Source of the DNA: CAYRJD01 sp965212125
GTDB taxonomy: Bacteria > Actinomycetota > Acidimicrobiia > Acidimicrobiales > Poriferisodalaceae
Assembly: GCA_965212125.1 (NCBI GenBank)
Contig: OZ243045.1
Coordinates: forward strand, 248,001-312,000
Length of the DNA: 64,000 bases
Direction of reading: 5' to 3'
The first letter of the stretch is position 1, and the number at the start of each line of letters is the position of its first letter. The notes beneath the pieces were generated by a model. That model worked only from the letters and a program-made list of their open reading frames with translations, searched no databases and was not told where the DNA came from. The position numbers were made by a program, and so were the translations under genes. Of the stretch, positions 18,561 to 27,295 are shown piece after piece.

Positions 18561-18620
18561 TTAGTTAGCCACCTAGTTAGCCACTTAGCTAGCCACCTAG
18601 TTAGCCACTTAGCTAGCCAT
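18561..18620. repeat. 12-nt tandem repeat array between MoxR and sdhC
   Basis: Five units of YTAGYTAGCCAC (12 nt; the last unit is incomplete) lie in the divergent intergenic region. The variants alternate, so a 24-nt higher-order unit is also visible. No gene covers it. It could be a binding array or just slippage. Confidence 0.9.
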
Positions 18621-18683
18621 GCCGTTCGGCGGGGGACGAAAACTGTCTGCTAGCGGTTTGGCGACTAACTTAAGGAAACACAA

Positions 18684-19559
18684 ATGACGGTTACGACGAG
18701 CCCTGAGCAGGACTCAGGCATGCAACATTCAGGGGCGCCCCGGCCGCCGGGCTCACAGCCGCTGTTTAGAACCAAGCGCAAGTGGCCCTTTCCGCTCAAC
18801 ATCTATCAGTCTCTGGTTGGCCGCAAGTGGGTGATGGCGCTGACCGGTATCGGCTTGCTGGGGTTTGTGCTGATCCACATGATCGGCAACCTGCATCTAT
18901 ACGAAGGCCCTTCGCGCATGTATGAATACGCGGAGTCGCTGCGAGAGTTGGGTGGCGGGTTGCTGCCGCGCACCCTCATCTTGTGGGTGCTGCGGGTCGG
19001 GTTGTTAGGCATGTTCGTGCTGCATCTGCACTCCGCCTACACGCTCGCCAGCCGCAGCTCGCAGGCCGCCGACAAAGTCACCGTGGTCGGCAACAAGCGG
19101 TATGCGTCCCGTCGCGATTACGTCGCTGCCAACTATGCGTCACGCACGATGCGTTGGACCGGTCCGATCGTGGGTCTGTACATCTTGTTCCACCTGGCCG
19201 ACCTCACATGGGGCTGGTGGCTGGGCGGCGACTACGTGCGCGGCGATCCGTATCACAACGTGGTGGAGTCGCTGTCAACGTTGCCGGTGGCGATCATTTA
19301 CATCGTGGCGAACGTGGCCCTAGCGGTGCATATTTTTCATGGCGCTTGGAGCATGTTCCAAAGCCTCGGCATAAACAGCCCGAAATACAACAGCCTGCGG
19401 CGCAACCTGGCGACCGGTCTGGCCGCGGTGATATTGATCGGCAATCTGTCTTTTCCGATACTGACGCAGATCGGCCTGGTTGACGAAGACAACCGCAAGT
19501 GCCCGGTAAGCGACACCGAGGGCCTGGAGTGTCTGGAAAAAGAAGCGGAGAATCATTAG
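18684..19559 (+). CDS. sdhC: succinate dehydrogenase cytochrome b558-type membrane subunit
   Basis: A 291-residue membrane anchor of succinate dehydrogenase/fumarate reductase. It has five hydrophobic helices starting at KWVMALTGIGLLGFVLIHMIGNL; the histidines in LIHMIGNLH, LHLHSAY, LYILFHLADL and AVHIFHGAW are the likely haem and quinone ligands. The single-polypeptide, five-helix form matches the menaquinone-linked b558 class of Gram-positive bacteria, and no sdhD gene follows. AAGGAAA precedes the ATG. Its stop abuts the sdhA start codon with no gap, so translation is coupled. Confidence 0.92.
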   Translation: MTVTTSPEQDSGMQHSGAPRPPGSQPLFRTKRKWPFPLNIYQSLVGRKWVMALTGIGLLGFVLIHMIGNLHLYEGPSRMYEYAESLRELGGGLLPRTLILWVLRVGLLGMFVLHLHSAYTLASRSSQAADKVTVVGNKRYASRRDYVAANYASRTMRWTGPIVGLYILFHLADLTWGWWLGGDYVRGDPYHNVVESLSTLPVAIIYIVANVALAVHIFHGAWSMFQSLGINSPKYNSLRRNLATGLAAVILIGNLSFPILTQIGLVDEDNRKCPVSDTEGLECLEKEAENH

Positions 19560-21521
19560 ATGGCAGATACTGCGACAAACGCTTCGAAAACAAGCACCTC
19601 AAACGGCCGTCTTGATGCGCATGAGCCAACCGGCGACATAGCCGACGCCTGGGAAAATCACAAGTTTGACCTGAAGCTGGTGAACCCCAAGAACAAGCGG
19701 CGTTTTGAGATCATCGTCGTGGGTACCGGTCTGGCCGGTGCCTCCGCCGCCGCTTCGCTCAGCGAGCTTGGCTACAGCGTCAAGGCGTTCACGTTTCACG
19801 ATTCGCCGCGGCGGGCGCATTCCATCGCCGCGCAGGGCGGAATCAACGCCGCCAAGAACTACACCAACGACGGCGATTCGGTTTTCCGGCTGTTTTACGA
19901 CACGGTAAAGGGCGGCGATTACCGCAGCCGTGAGTCCAACGTTTATCGGCTGGCGCAGGTGAGCGTCAACATCATTGACCAGTGCGCCGCGCAGGGCGTG
20001 CCGTTTGCCCGCGAGTACGGCGGCCTGCTTGACAACCGCTCATTCGGCGGCGCTCAGGTGAGCCGCACCTTCTATGCCCGTGGCCAAACCGGGCAGCAGC
20101 TGTTGCTGGGCGCCTATCAAGCCCTCGCCCGACAGGTTGATGCTGGCGGAGTTGAGCTGCACACCCGCGCCGAAATGCTTGATGTTGTTGTCAAGGACGG
20201 GCGAGCTTGCGGCATCGTTACGCGCAACCTGGCAACTGGTGAGATTCGCAGCCATAGCGCGCACGCCGTGGTGCTGGCCACCGGCGGCTACGGCAACGTT
20301 TATTACTTGTCGACGAACGCGATGGCCTGCAACGTAACGGCCGCCTGGCGTGCGCACCGCAAGGGTGCGTTTTTCGCCAACCCGTGCTACACGCAAATCC
20401 ATCCGACGTGCATTCCGGCCGGCGATGAGTTCCAATCGAAACTCACGTTGATGTCGGAGTCGCTGCGCAATGACGGACGCATCTGGGTGCCCGACGCCTT
20501 TGATGAAGCGCGCCAAGCTGGCGACATTCCCGATGCGGAGCGCGACTACTTCTTAGAGCGCAAGTATCCCGCCTTCGGAAACCTGGTGCCGCGCGATGTG
20601 GCTAGCCGCAACGCCAAGACGGTGGTGGACCAAGGCAAGGGCGTAGGTCCGCTAAAGAACGGCGTCTACCTGGACTTCAGCGAGGTGATTGCGCGTGAGG
20701 GTCAGCAATCCGTGGCCGACAAATACGGGAACCTGTTTGACATTTACGAGCGCATCACCGGCGAGAACCCCTACCAAGTCCCGATGCGTATCTACCCGGC
20801 GATTCATTACACGATGGGTGGGCTGTGGGTTGACTACAACTTGATGACCACCTTGCCGGGTTGCTATTGCATCGGTGAGGCGAACTTCAGCGACCACGGA
20901 GCCAATCGGCTTGGCGCATCCGCGCTGATGCAGGGATTGTCTGACGGTTACTTCGTGTTGCCTTACACAATCGGCGACGATCTGGCAGACCGGCTAGGCG
21001 AGCCGCCCGTGCCGACCACCGACCCGGTATTCACCGCGGCGGAGGGCGCAGTGCGAGATTCAACCGAGCGCTTCTTGGCGATGCGCGGCACGCGTTCGGT
21101 GGATTGGTTCCACCGTGAGCTTGGTCGGCTGGCGTGGGAATACATCGGCATGGAGCGGACCGCCGAAGGCCTGCAAAAGGCGATAGTTGAGATTCCCGCA
21201 TTGGAAGAAGAGTTCTGGTCGGATCTGCGCGTGCCCGGTTCGGCCGACACGCTCAACGCCAGCCTGGAGAAAGCCGGCCGGGTGGCTGACTTCTTTGAGC
21301 TGGCAAAGCTGATGGCGCGCGATGCGCTAGAGCGAGAGGAAAGCTGCGGCGGACACTTCCGGACGGAGCATCAGACCGAGGAAGGCGAGGCGAAGCGCGA
21401 CGACGAGAACTTCGCCCATTCAGCCGCCTGGGAATATCACGGCGCAGACACCGCTCACACACGTCATCGTGAAGAGCTTGAATTTGAATACGTTGCGCTG
21501 GCGCAGCGCAGCTATAAGTAG
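19560..21521 (+). CDS. sdhA: succinate dehydrogenase/fumarate reductase flavoprotein subunit
   Basis: A 653-residue catalytic subunit that oxidises succinate to fumarate. IIVVGTGLAGASAAASL is the Rossmann FAD site, HSIAAQGGINAA holds the histidine covalently linked to FAD, HPTCIP and RPRDVASR-like LVPRDVASRNA lie at the dicarboxylate site, and GANRLGASALMQGLSDG closes the flavin pocket. Full length for the long, non-proteobacterial SdhA type. It sits between sdhC and sdhB in the order C-A-B typical of b558 enzymes. The N-terminal MADTATNASKTS extension is poorly conserved. Confidence 0.95.
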   Translation: MADTATNASKTSTSNGRLDAHEPTGDIADAWENHKFDLKLVNPKNKRRFEIIVVGTGLAGASAAASLSELGYSVKAFTFHDSPRRAHSIAAQGGINAAKNYTNDGDSVFRLFYDTVKGGDYRSRESNVYRLAQVSVNIIDQCAAQGVPFAREYGGLLDNRSFGGAQVSRTFYARGQTGQQLLLGAYQALARQVDAGGVELHTRAEMLDVVVKDGRACGIVTRNLATGEIRSHSAHAVVLATGGYGNVYYLSTNAMACNVTAAWRAHRKGAFFANPCYTQIHPTCIPAGDEFQSKLTLMSESLRNDGRIWVPDAFDEARQAGDIPDAERDYFLERKYPAFGNLVPRDVASRNAKTVVDQGKGVGPLKNGVYLDFSEVIAREGQQSVADKYGNLFDIYERITGENPYQVPMRIYPAIHYTMGGLWVDYNLMTTLPGCYCIGEANFSDHGANRLGASALMQGLSDGYFVLPYTIGDDLADRLGEPPVPTTDPVFTAAEGAVRDSTERFLAMRGTRSVDWFHRELGRLAWEYIGMERTAEGLQKAIVEIPALEEEFWSDLRVPGSADTLNASLEKAGRVADFFELAKLMARDALEREESCGGHFRTEHQTEEGEAKRDDENFAHSAAWEYHGADTAHTRHREELEFEYVALAQRSYK

Positions 21522-21541
21522 GTAAAGGCCAGGCGAGTCAT

Positions 21542-22303
21542 ATGAAACTAACTCTCAGGATTTGGCGCCAAGCGGGACCTAACGCTGGCGGCGGGTTTGA
21601 GACCTATGAGGCTGGCGATGTCAGCGAAGACATGTCGTTCTTGGAGATGCTTGATGCTGTCAACGAGCGCCTCTTTGCTGATGGTGAAGTGCCGATTGAG
21701 TTTGACCACGACTGCCGGGAGGGCATTTGCGGTTCGTGCAGCTTGATGATCAACGGGCAGGCGCACGGCAAGGAAAGCGCCACCACAACCTGCCAGCTAC
21801 ACATGCGCAAGTTCTCCGATGGCGACACCATCACGGTTGAGCCGTTTCGTGCCAAGGCTTTTCCGGTCGTGCGTGATCTGGTGGTTGATCGCAGTGCGTT
21901 TGATCGGATCATTGAGGCTGGCGGCTATGTGTCGATAAACACCGGCGCGGCGGCTGACGCCAACCTGACGCGGGTGCCTAAAGATTCGTCGGATTCGTCG
22001 TTTGATGCGGCCGCTTGCATCGGTTGCGGTGCGTGTGTGGCGGCTTGTCCGAACTCAGCCGCGCAGTTATTTACTTCGGCCAAGCTGGCGCATCTGAATT
22101 TGATTCCGCAGGGTCAGCCCGAGCGCTGGCAGCGCACCGAAGCGATGGTGGAGACAATGGAGCAGTTCTTTGGCTCTTGCACCAATCATGGCGAATGCCA
22201 CGAGGCGTGCCCGAAAGAGATAAGCCTGGATTTCATCGCTTACATGAATCGCGACTACGTGAAGGCGAAGATTAAGAACCGCAACCTGGACGGGCAGAGC
22301 TAG
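21542..22303 (+). CDS. sdhB: succinate dehydrogenase iron-sulfur subunit
   Basis: A 253-residue electron-transfer subunit. The [2Fe-2S] ligands are in CREGICGSC plus a later cysteine (TTTCQLH), the [4Fe-4S] ligands in CIGCGACVAACP, and the [3Fe-4S] ligands in CTNHGECHEACP. It passes electrons from the SdhA flavin to the quinone at SdhC. It begins 20 bases after sdhA and ends the operon. Three copies of a CTAG-containing repeat follow its stop. Confidence 0.95.
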   Translation: MKLTLRIWRQAGPNAGGGFETYEAGDVSEDMSFLEMLDAVNERLFADGEVPIEFDHDCREGICGSCSLMINGQAHGKESATTTCQLHMRKFSDGDTITVEPFRAKAFPVVRDLVVDRSAFDRIIEAGGYVSINTGAAADANLTRVPKDSSDSSFDAAACIGCGACVAACPNSAAQLFTSAKLAHLNLIPQGQPERWQRTEAMVETMEQFFGSCTNHGECHEACPKEISLDFIAYMNRDYVKAKIKNRNLDGQS

Positions 22304-22381
22304 CGCTGGTCTGGTTTAGCCCGGGACGGGTTTAGCCAGGGCGGGCTGGCTAGCGCTGGTCTGGTCGGGCTGGCTAGCGCT
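22299..22381. repeat. CTAG-containing direct repeats between sdhB and the HD gene
   Basis: The 17-mer gctagcgctggtctggt occurs at 22299-22315 and again at 22349-22365, and a partial third copy overlaps the stop of the convergent HD gene. No U-tract terminator is seen. Confidence 0.8.
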
Positions 22382-23141
22382 GCGCCCACCATTCGTCGAG
22401 CCGCTTGTAAGTCTCCTCAACCCCAAGCTCTCCCTGCGAGCGTTTTAGCTCTAGCAAAAACTTAAGAGCCTGACCGACTTCTGGGCCCGCGCTAATCCCT
22501 AGGTGAGCCATGACGGCGTCGCCATCAATCTCTGGTCGCTCATCGGCAATGGCCTGCTCACGCGCCAAACGAGCGATGCGGGCGATCAAATCGTCCAGCG
22601 CGTTATTCAGATCAACTATGCGTTTGGGGTTGCGGCTGGTGCAATCGCTGCGGACCAGGTCGTTCAGATCGCCCAGCAGCATCCCCGCATCGCGGACGTA
22701 GCGCCGCACCGCGCTGTCGGTCCAGCCGCGGTCATAGCCCTTGAAGCGGCCAGACAAATAAACCAGCCGGGCGACTTCTCTGGTCAGCTTTTCGTCGTAG
22801 CCAAGTTTGGGCATGCGCTTGCGGGTCATCTTTGAGCCGACCGCTTCATGGTTGCGGAACGTGACGTCACCGTGTGAAAACGACCGCGTGGCGGGCTTGC
22901 CGATGTCGTGCATCACCGCGGCCAGCCGCACTCGCAAGCGGGGCGGAGACTGAGCGGTAACGGAGATGGTGTGACGCAGCACGTCCTTGTGGCGGTGGAT
23001 CGGATCTTGCTCCAACACAAGCGCCGGAAGTTCTGGCAGGTGTTCATCGGCCCAGCCGGAGTCGACAAGTTCCCATAATCCGTCACGCGGATCGTCGATC
23101 AATAGCACTGCGCTTAATCGGTCGCATGGCTGATCGGTCAC
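22374..23141 (-). CDS. orphan HD-domain protein, like the C-terminal half of CCA tRNA nucleotidyltransferase
   Basis: About 255 residues from the GTG at 23141. LPELPALVLEQDPIHRHKDVLRHTI and AAVMHDIGKPATR form the HD phosphohydrolase signature, and the rest (WTDSAVRRYVRDAG, LNDLVRSDC) matches the tail of actinobacterial PcnA/CCA-adding enzymes. The nucleotidyltransferase head that should precede it is absent; upstream is repetitive sequence and then divergent dnaE. A longer open frame to 23405 runs into dnaE and is not believable as protein. GTG at 23108 is an alternative start. It may be a free-standing phosphodiesterase or a truncated gene. Confidence 0.7.
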   Translation of the reverse strand: MTDQPCDRLSAVLLIDDPRDGLWELVDSGWADEHLPELPALVLEQDPIHRHKDVLRHTISVTAQSPPRLRVRLAAVMHDIGKPATRSFSHGDVTFRNHEAVGSKMTRKRMPKLGYDEKLTREVARLVYLSGRFKGYDRGWTDSAVRRYVRDAGMLLGDLNDLVRSDCTSRNPKRIVDLNNALDDLIARIARLAREQAIADERPEIDGDAVMAHLGISAGPEVGQALKFLLELKRSQGELGVEETYKRLDEWWAQR

Positions 23142-23293
23142 GCAATCAGTTTGGCGGCCAGCCGCGCTGGTCTGGCGGCAAGTGGCACTGGTCTGGTGGC
23201 AGGCGGCACTGCCTTGGCGCGATCCCACCGCGACCCGCTGGCTATGACTATTTTGCGGGCAGGTGGCGCGCACGCGCAATACACCAGCAAAAA
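23142..23293. other. divergent HD/dnaE spacer with imperfect repeats
   Basis: The 152-base spacer contains two imperfect copies of a ctggtctggyggca-type unit (about 23168-23212). Frames on both strands read through it, but neither translation shows conserved sequence, so it is treated as non-coding. The dnaE promoter should lie here; no convincing -35/-10 pair was seen. Confidence 0.5.
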
Positions 23294-26200
23294 ATGCCTG
23301 ACTCTTTCGTTCATCTCCACACCCACACCGAATACTCCCTGCTTGACGGCGCCGCGCGCGTAGCCGACGTGGTGGAGGCCGCCGCCAAGGACGGCCAGCC
23401 CGCATTAGGCATCACCGATCACGGAAATCTTTACGGCGTCCTTGACTTCTACAAGACCTGTCGCAAAGCGTCAATCAAGCCAATAATCGGAACCGAGGCT
23501 TACATGGCGCTGGAGTCGCGCCACGAGCGGCCCACCCGCAGCACCAGCAAGGTGGACGACGACTCCGGCGGAAAAACCAGCGACGGCACCAAGCTCTACT
23601 ACCACCTGACGTTGCTGGCCGAAAACGACACCGGCTATCGCAACCTGCTGAAGCTGTCTAGCCGTGCGTTTTTAGAGGGCTACTACTACAAGCCGCGCAT
23701 GGATTGGGAAATGTTCGCCCAACACAGCGAAGGACTAATCGCTACCACGGGGTGCTTGGGCAGCGTCGTGCAGCAGGCGCTGCTAAACAACGATTACGAC
23801 GAGGCGCTGCGCCGAGCCGGTCGCTTGCAAGACATCTTCGGGCCGGACAACCTTTACGTTGAGCTGCAAGATCACGGCATTGACGAGCAGCATCGCTGTA
23901 ATCCGCAGCTAGTCAAAATCGCCGAGACCCTGCGAGCGCCGCTGCTAGCAACCAACGATCTGCACTACACCGATCGCTCGCATGCGGCGGCTCACGATGC
24001 GTTGCTGTGCGTGCAGACGAAGTCGCTGATTTCCGACACCAACCGGCTGAAGTTTCACGGCGAAGAGCACTATCTGAAATCGGCAACCGAGATGCGATCG
24101 GTGTTTGCGGACCTGCCGGCAAGCTGCGACAACACGCTGGCGATCGCCGAGCGAGCGGATGTGAACATCACCTTCGGGAAGCTGCAGCTGCCTACCTTTA
24201 AGGTGCCGGCCGAGTTTGACAGCACCGACGCCTACCTGAAGCACCTGACGTTTGAGGGAGCCAAGAAACGCTGGCGCGCAAACCTGACGAGCGGCCAGCT
24301 ACCTCGTGAAATCGCGGAGCGGCTCGCCTACGAGCTGAAGGTCATTTCCGACATGGGCTTCGCGGCGTACTTCCTGATTATCTGGGACCTGATTAGCTAT
24401 GCCGAGCAGCAACACATTCGGGTGGGGCCTGGCCGTGGTTCGGCCGCGGGCTGCGCGGTCGCTTACAGCTTGGGTATCACCAATCTCGACCCCATCAAAT
24501 ACGACCTGCTGTTTGAGCGATTTCTGAATCCTGCGCGCGTGTCAATGCCAGACATTGATATTGATTTTGACGATCGCCGCCGTGACGACATGATCCGCTA
24601 TGTGTCGGCCAAGTACGGCCGCGATCACGTCGCTCAGATCATCACGTTCTCAACCATAAAAGCGCGCGCCGCTGTGCGAGACGCCGCGCGGGTAATGGGC
24701 TTGTCCTATGGCCTGGGCGACAGGATCTCCAAGGCAATACCGCCGCTCGTCATGGGGCGAGACACGCCTTTGTGGGCGTGCTTTGAAAAGACTGATGAGT
24801 ACGCCGACGGCTATGCCGCCGCAGGCGAGCTACGCAAGATGTACGAAGGCGACGATGAGGCCCGCGATGCGATTGACACTGCGCGCGGGATTGAGGGGTT
24901 GCGCCGCCAGGATTCGGTTCACGCGGCTGCGGTGGTGATTAGTTCGGAGCCGCTCACCGAGCAGCTACCCATTCAGCGCAAGCCGGAGTCGGGCACCGAT
25001 CCGGATCTGGCGCCCATCGTGACGCAGTTTGACATGGGTGGGGTGGAGGATCTTGGGCTGCTCAAGATGGACTTCTTGGGCTTGCGCACGCTTTCGATTA
25101 TTGAAGACACCGTTGATCTGGTGAAGCGCAGCACCGGTGAAACCATTGACCCAGACGGTATTGATCTGGAAAACGCCAAGACGTTTGAGCTGCTGCAGGC
25201 GGGCAGCACCTTGGGCGTGTTCCAGCTTGAGTCTGATCCGGTTCGGTCGTTGCTGCGCAGTTTGATGCCGACCAGATTTGAAGACGTTGCCGCGCTGGTT
25301 GCGCTCTATCGCCCGGGCCCGATGGCGGCGGACATGCATAACGACTATGCCGAACTTAAGAACGACCGTAAGAAGATGGAGCTGCCGCATCCCGATTTGA
25401 GCGAGGCGCTGGGTGAGACCTACGGGCTGATGATCTACCAGGAATCGATGATGCGGGTGGCGCAACGCATCGCGGGGTATTCCCTGGCTGAGGCGGACGA
25501 CCTGCGCAAAGCGTGCGGCAAGAAAAACCGTGCCCAGATCGCTGAGCACCGCGAAAAGTTTGTAGCGGGCAGTGTGGAAAACGGCTACGGCGAGGCGTTG
25601 GGCGAGCAGTTGTTCAAGATCATTGAGCCGTTTGCGGACTATGCGTTCAACAAGAGCCACGCTTTTGCATACGGGCTGGTCGCCTATCAAACGGCGTATC
25701 TAAAGGCGAACCACTGCACCGAGTTCATGGCTGCTTTGCTAACGGCCAACAAGACCAACCTGGCGCAGAATGGGAACTACATCAACGAATGCCGGCGGTT
25801 GGGCATCAAGGTTGATGTGCCAGACATCAACGAGTCGGAAATGGATTTCGCCACGTCCGATGCTCGCATCAAGTTCGGTTTGTCGGCCGTTCGTGGCTTG
25901 GGCGCTGGGGTGGCCGAAGAAATAGTGGAGGAGCGCAATCAAGGCGGCGCGTTTCGGGACTTTTTGGATTTCTGCATGCGTGTGCCCGAGACCGTTCTGA
26001 ATCGTGGGTACTTGGCGGCGCTAATCAAGGCCGGCGCGTTTGTTTCGCTGGGGCATCCGCGCCAAGGGCTGCTAAGCGTTGCACAGCTAATGGTGAGCAA
26101 CGCGCAACGCCAACGGCGTGATGCTCAAGCAGGAGTGCAGTCTTTGTTCGGAGGATCAGCGCCAGCACCAGCGCCAGCGGAAGCTGCGCCGGCAGACCCG

Positions 26201-26914
26201 CCTGCGGGTGTCTCACCCGATCCCGATCACGCGGCCGAAACCGCCGCAAGCCCAGACGACATTCAGATTCCGCAGCATGAAGCCGACAAGCCAACGCTGC
26301 TTGAGTGGGAGAAAGAGTTGCTGGGTTTGTACGTGTCTGATCATCCGCTACAGGGTGCGCAGGAGAGCTTGAAGCGCCAGACCGACAGTGAGATCGCGGC
26401 GTTGGGCGAACTGCCTCTTGGCGGTGACGGCCGCGCCCAGTTCATCAAAATCGGTGGCGTCATTTCAAATGTTGAGTCCCGCCTGACGCGCAACGAAAAG
26501 CGCATGGCAACTTTTGTGATTGAAGACCTAGGCGGCAGCATTGAGGTAACGGTGTTTGAAAAAACCCTGGAATCCGCGGATGCCTTGCTGACACAGGGAG
26601 CGGCTTTGGTGGTGAGCGGTCGTTGCGAGCAAGGCAATGACGCCGATTCGCTGCGCTTTCTTGGATCACAGATAGAGCCGTTGAGCATTGCGCGCGATTC
26701 CAAGCCGGTTGAGTTGATCCTCAATCCAGGGCAGCTAGATCAAGCGCTGCTAGAGCGGTTCAAGCGGGTGTTGGCGGAGCACAACGGCGGAACACCGGTG
26801 CGGCTGTGCCTGGGTTCCAACATGGTGCAACTTCCGGGCGAGTGCAAGGTAAACGCAGACACCGCAGCTGGGCCTTTACGCGAGCTGCTGGGCTCAAGCG
26901 CAGTCCGAACCTAG
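23294..26914 (+). CDS. dnaE: DNA polymerase III alpha subunit
   Basis: A replicative DNA polymerase of about 1206 residues. The N-terminal PHP domain has HLHTHTEYSLLDG and ITDHGNLYG. The polymerase core has GRGSAAGC and the catalytic aspartates in PDIDIDFDDRR. A helix-hairpin-helix and an OB-fold region follow, separated by a low-complexity linker rich in Ala and Pro near residue 965. The true start is the ATG at 23294, directly before the PHP motif; the 56 codons upstream in the same frame are repetitive and not conserved. Length and features fit DnaE1 rather than DnaE2. Confidence 0.94.
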   Translation: MPDSFVHLHTHTEYSLLDGAARVADVVEAAAKDGQPALGITDHGNLYGVLDFYKTCRKASIKPIIGTEAYMALESRHERPTRSTSKVDDDSGGKTSDGTKLYYHLTLLAENDTGYRNLLKLSSRAFLEGYYYKPRMDWEMFAQHSEGLIATTGCLGSVVQQALLNNDYDEALRRAGRLQDIFGPDNLYVELQDHGIDEQHRCNPQLVKIAETLRAPLLATNDLHYTDRSHAAAHDALLCVQTKSLISDTNRLKFHGEEHYLKSATEMRSVFADLPASCDNTLAIAERADVNITFGKLQLPTFKVPAEFDSTDAYLKHLTFEGAKKRWRANLTSGQLPREIAERLAYELKVISDMGFAAYFLIIWDLISYAEQQHIRVGPGRGSAAGCAVAYSLGITNLDPIKYDLLFERFLNPARVSMPDIDIDFDDRRRDDMIRYVSAKYGRDHVAQIITFSTIKARAAVRDAARVMGLSYGLGDRISKAIPPLVMGRDTPLWACFEKTDEYADGYAAAGELRKMYEGDDEARDAIDTARGIEGLRRQDSVHAAAVVISSEPLTEQLPIQRKPESGTDPDLAPIVTQFDMGGVEDLGLLKMDFLGLRTLSIIEDTVDLVKRSTGETIDPDGIDLENAKTFELLQAGSTLGVFQLESDPVRSLLRSLMPTRFEDVAALVALYRPGPMAADMHNDYAELKNDRKKMELPHPDLSEALGETYGLMIYQESMMRVAQRIAGYSLAEADDLRKACGKKNRAQIAEHREKFVAGSVENGYGEALGEQLFKIIEPFADYAFNKSHAFAYGLVAYQTAYLKANHCTEFMAALLTANKTNLAQNGNYINECRRLGIKVDVPDINESEMDFATSDARIKFGLSAVRGLGAGVAEEIVEERNQGGAFRDFLDFCMRVPETVLNRGYLAALIKAGAFVSLGHPRQGLLSVAQLMVSNAQRQRRDAQAGVQSLFGGSAPAPAPAEAAPADPPAGVSPDPDHAAETAASPDDIQIPQHEADKPTLLEWEKELLGLYVSDHPLQGAQESLKRQTDSEIAALGELPLGGDGRAQFIKIGGVISNVESRLTRNEKRMATFVIEDLGGSIEVTVFEKTLESADALLTQGAALVVSGRCEQGNDADSLRFLGSQIEPLSIARDSKPVELILNPGQLDQALLERFKRVLAEHNGGTPVRLCLGSNMVQLPGECKVNADTAAGPLRELLGSSAVRT

Positions 26915-27065
26915 CGAGTCAAACCTGCTAGCCGGAACCCAGCCCTGCCAGAAACCAGCCCTGCCAGCCGGAAACCAGCCAGGCCGCTGGCCGCGCGACG
27001 TAGCGGTTCGCGACCCGGCATCTAATATGGTGCTTGGTTTACAAACAACAGCAAGAGGCTTCAAA

Positions 27066-27236
27066 ATGAGTGACGGCGATACAAGGAAAGTTGACGAGAG
27101 GGCTCTAAGAGATCCCAACAGCCAGTGGGCTCCGTTTGCCAAGTTCAAAAGCTTCAAGAGAGCCGATCAGATGTGGGCAATCGGCGGGCTGATCTTTTTG
27201 ATCATCATCATAAATATCGTTTTCGCCACCGGCTGA
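27066..27236 (+). CDS. small single-pass membrane protein
   Basis: A 56-residue protein with a charged N-terminal half and one C-terminal transmembrane helix (AIGGLIFLIIIINIVFA). It starts at the ATG at 27066. No family was recognised. It sits between dnaE and thrS, 59 bases before thrS. An in-frame GTG/ATG upstream at 27027 would add 13 unconvincing residues. Confidence 0.6.
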   Translation: MSDGDTRKVDERALRDPNSQWAPFAKFKSFKRADQMWAIGGLIFLIIIINIVFATG

Positions 27237-27295
27237 GCGGGAGCTAGCCGAACAAAACAATCGCATTAGGTGGCGCAACATTTAGCGTTGGGGAA

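Noticed and set aside
18561..18620. CRISPR-like array
   Set aside because: Units are only 12 nt, directly tandem without unique spacers, and no cas genes are present.
23126..23293. Extended dnaE start and extended HD-gene start overlapping each other
   Set aside because: Both extensions translate into repetitive, low-complexity sequence; the PHP motif of DnaE begins at the ATG at 23294 and the HD homology begins near the GTG at 23141.
27237..27295. T-box leader for thrS
   Set aside because: The gap is only 59 bases, too short for a T-box, and no T-box consensus was seen.
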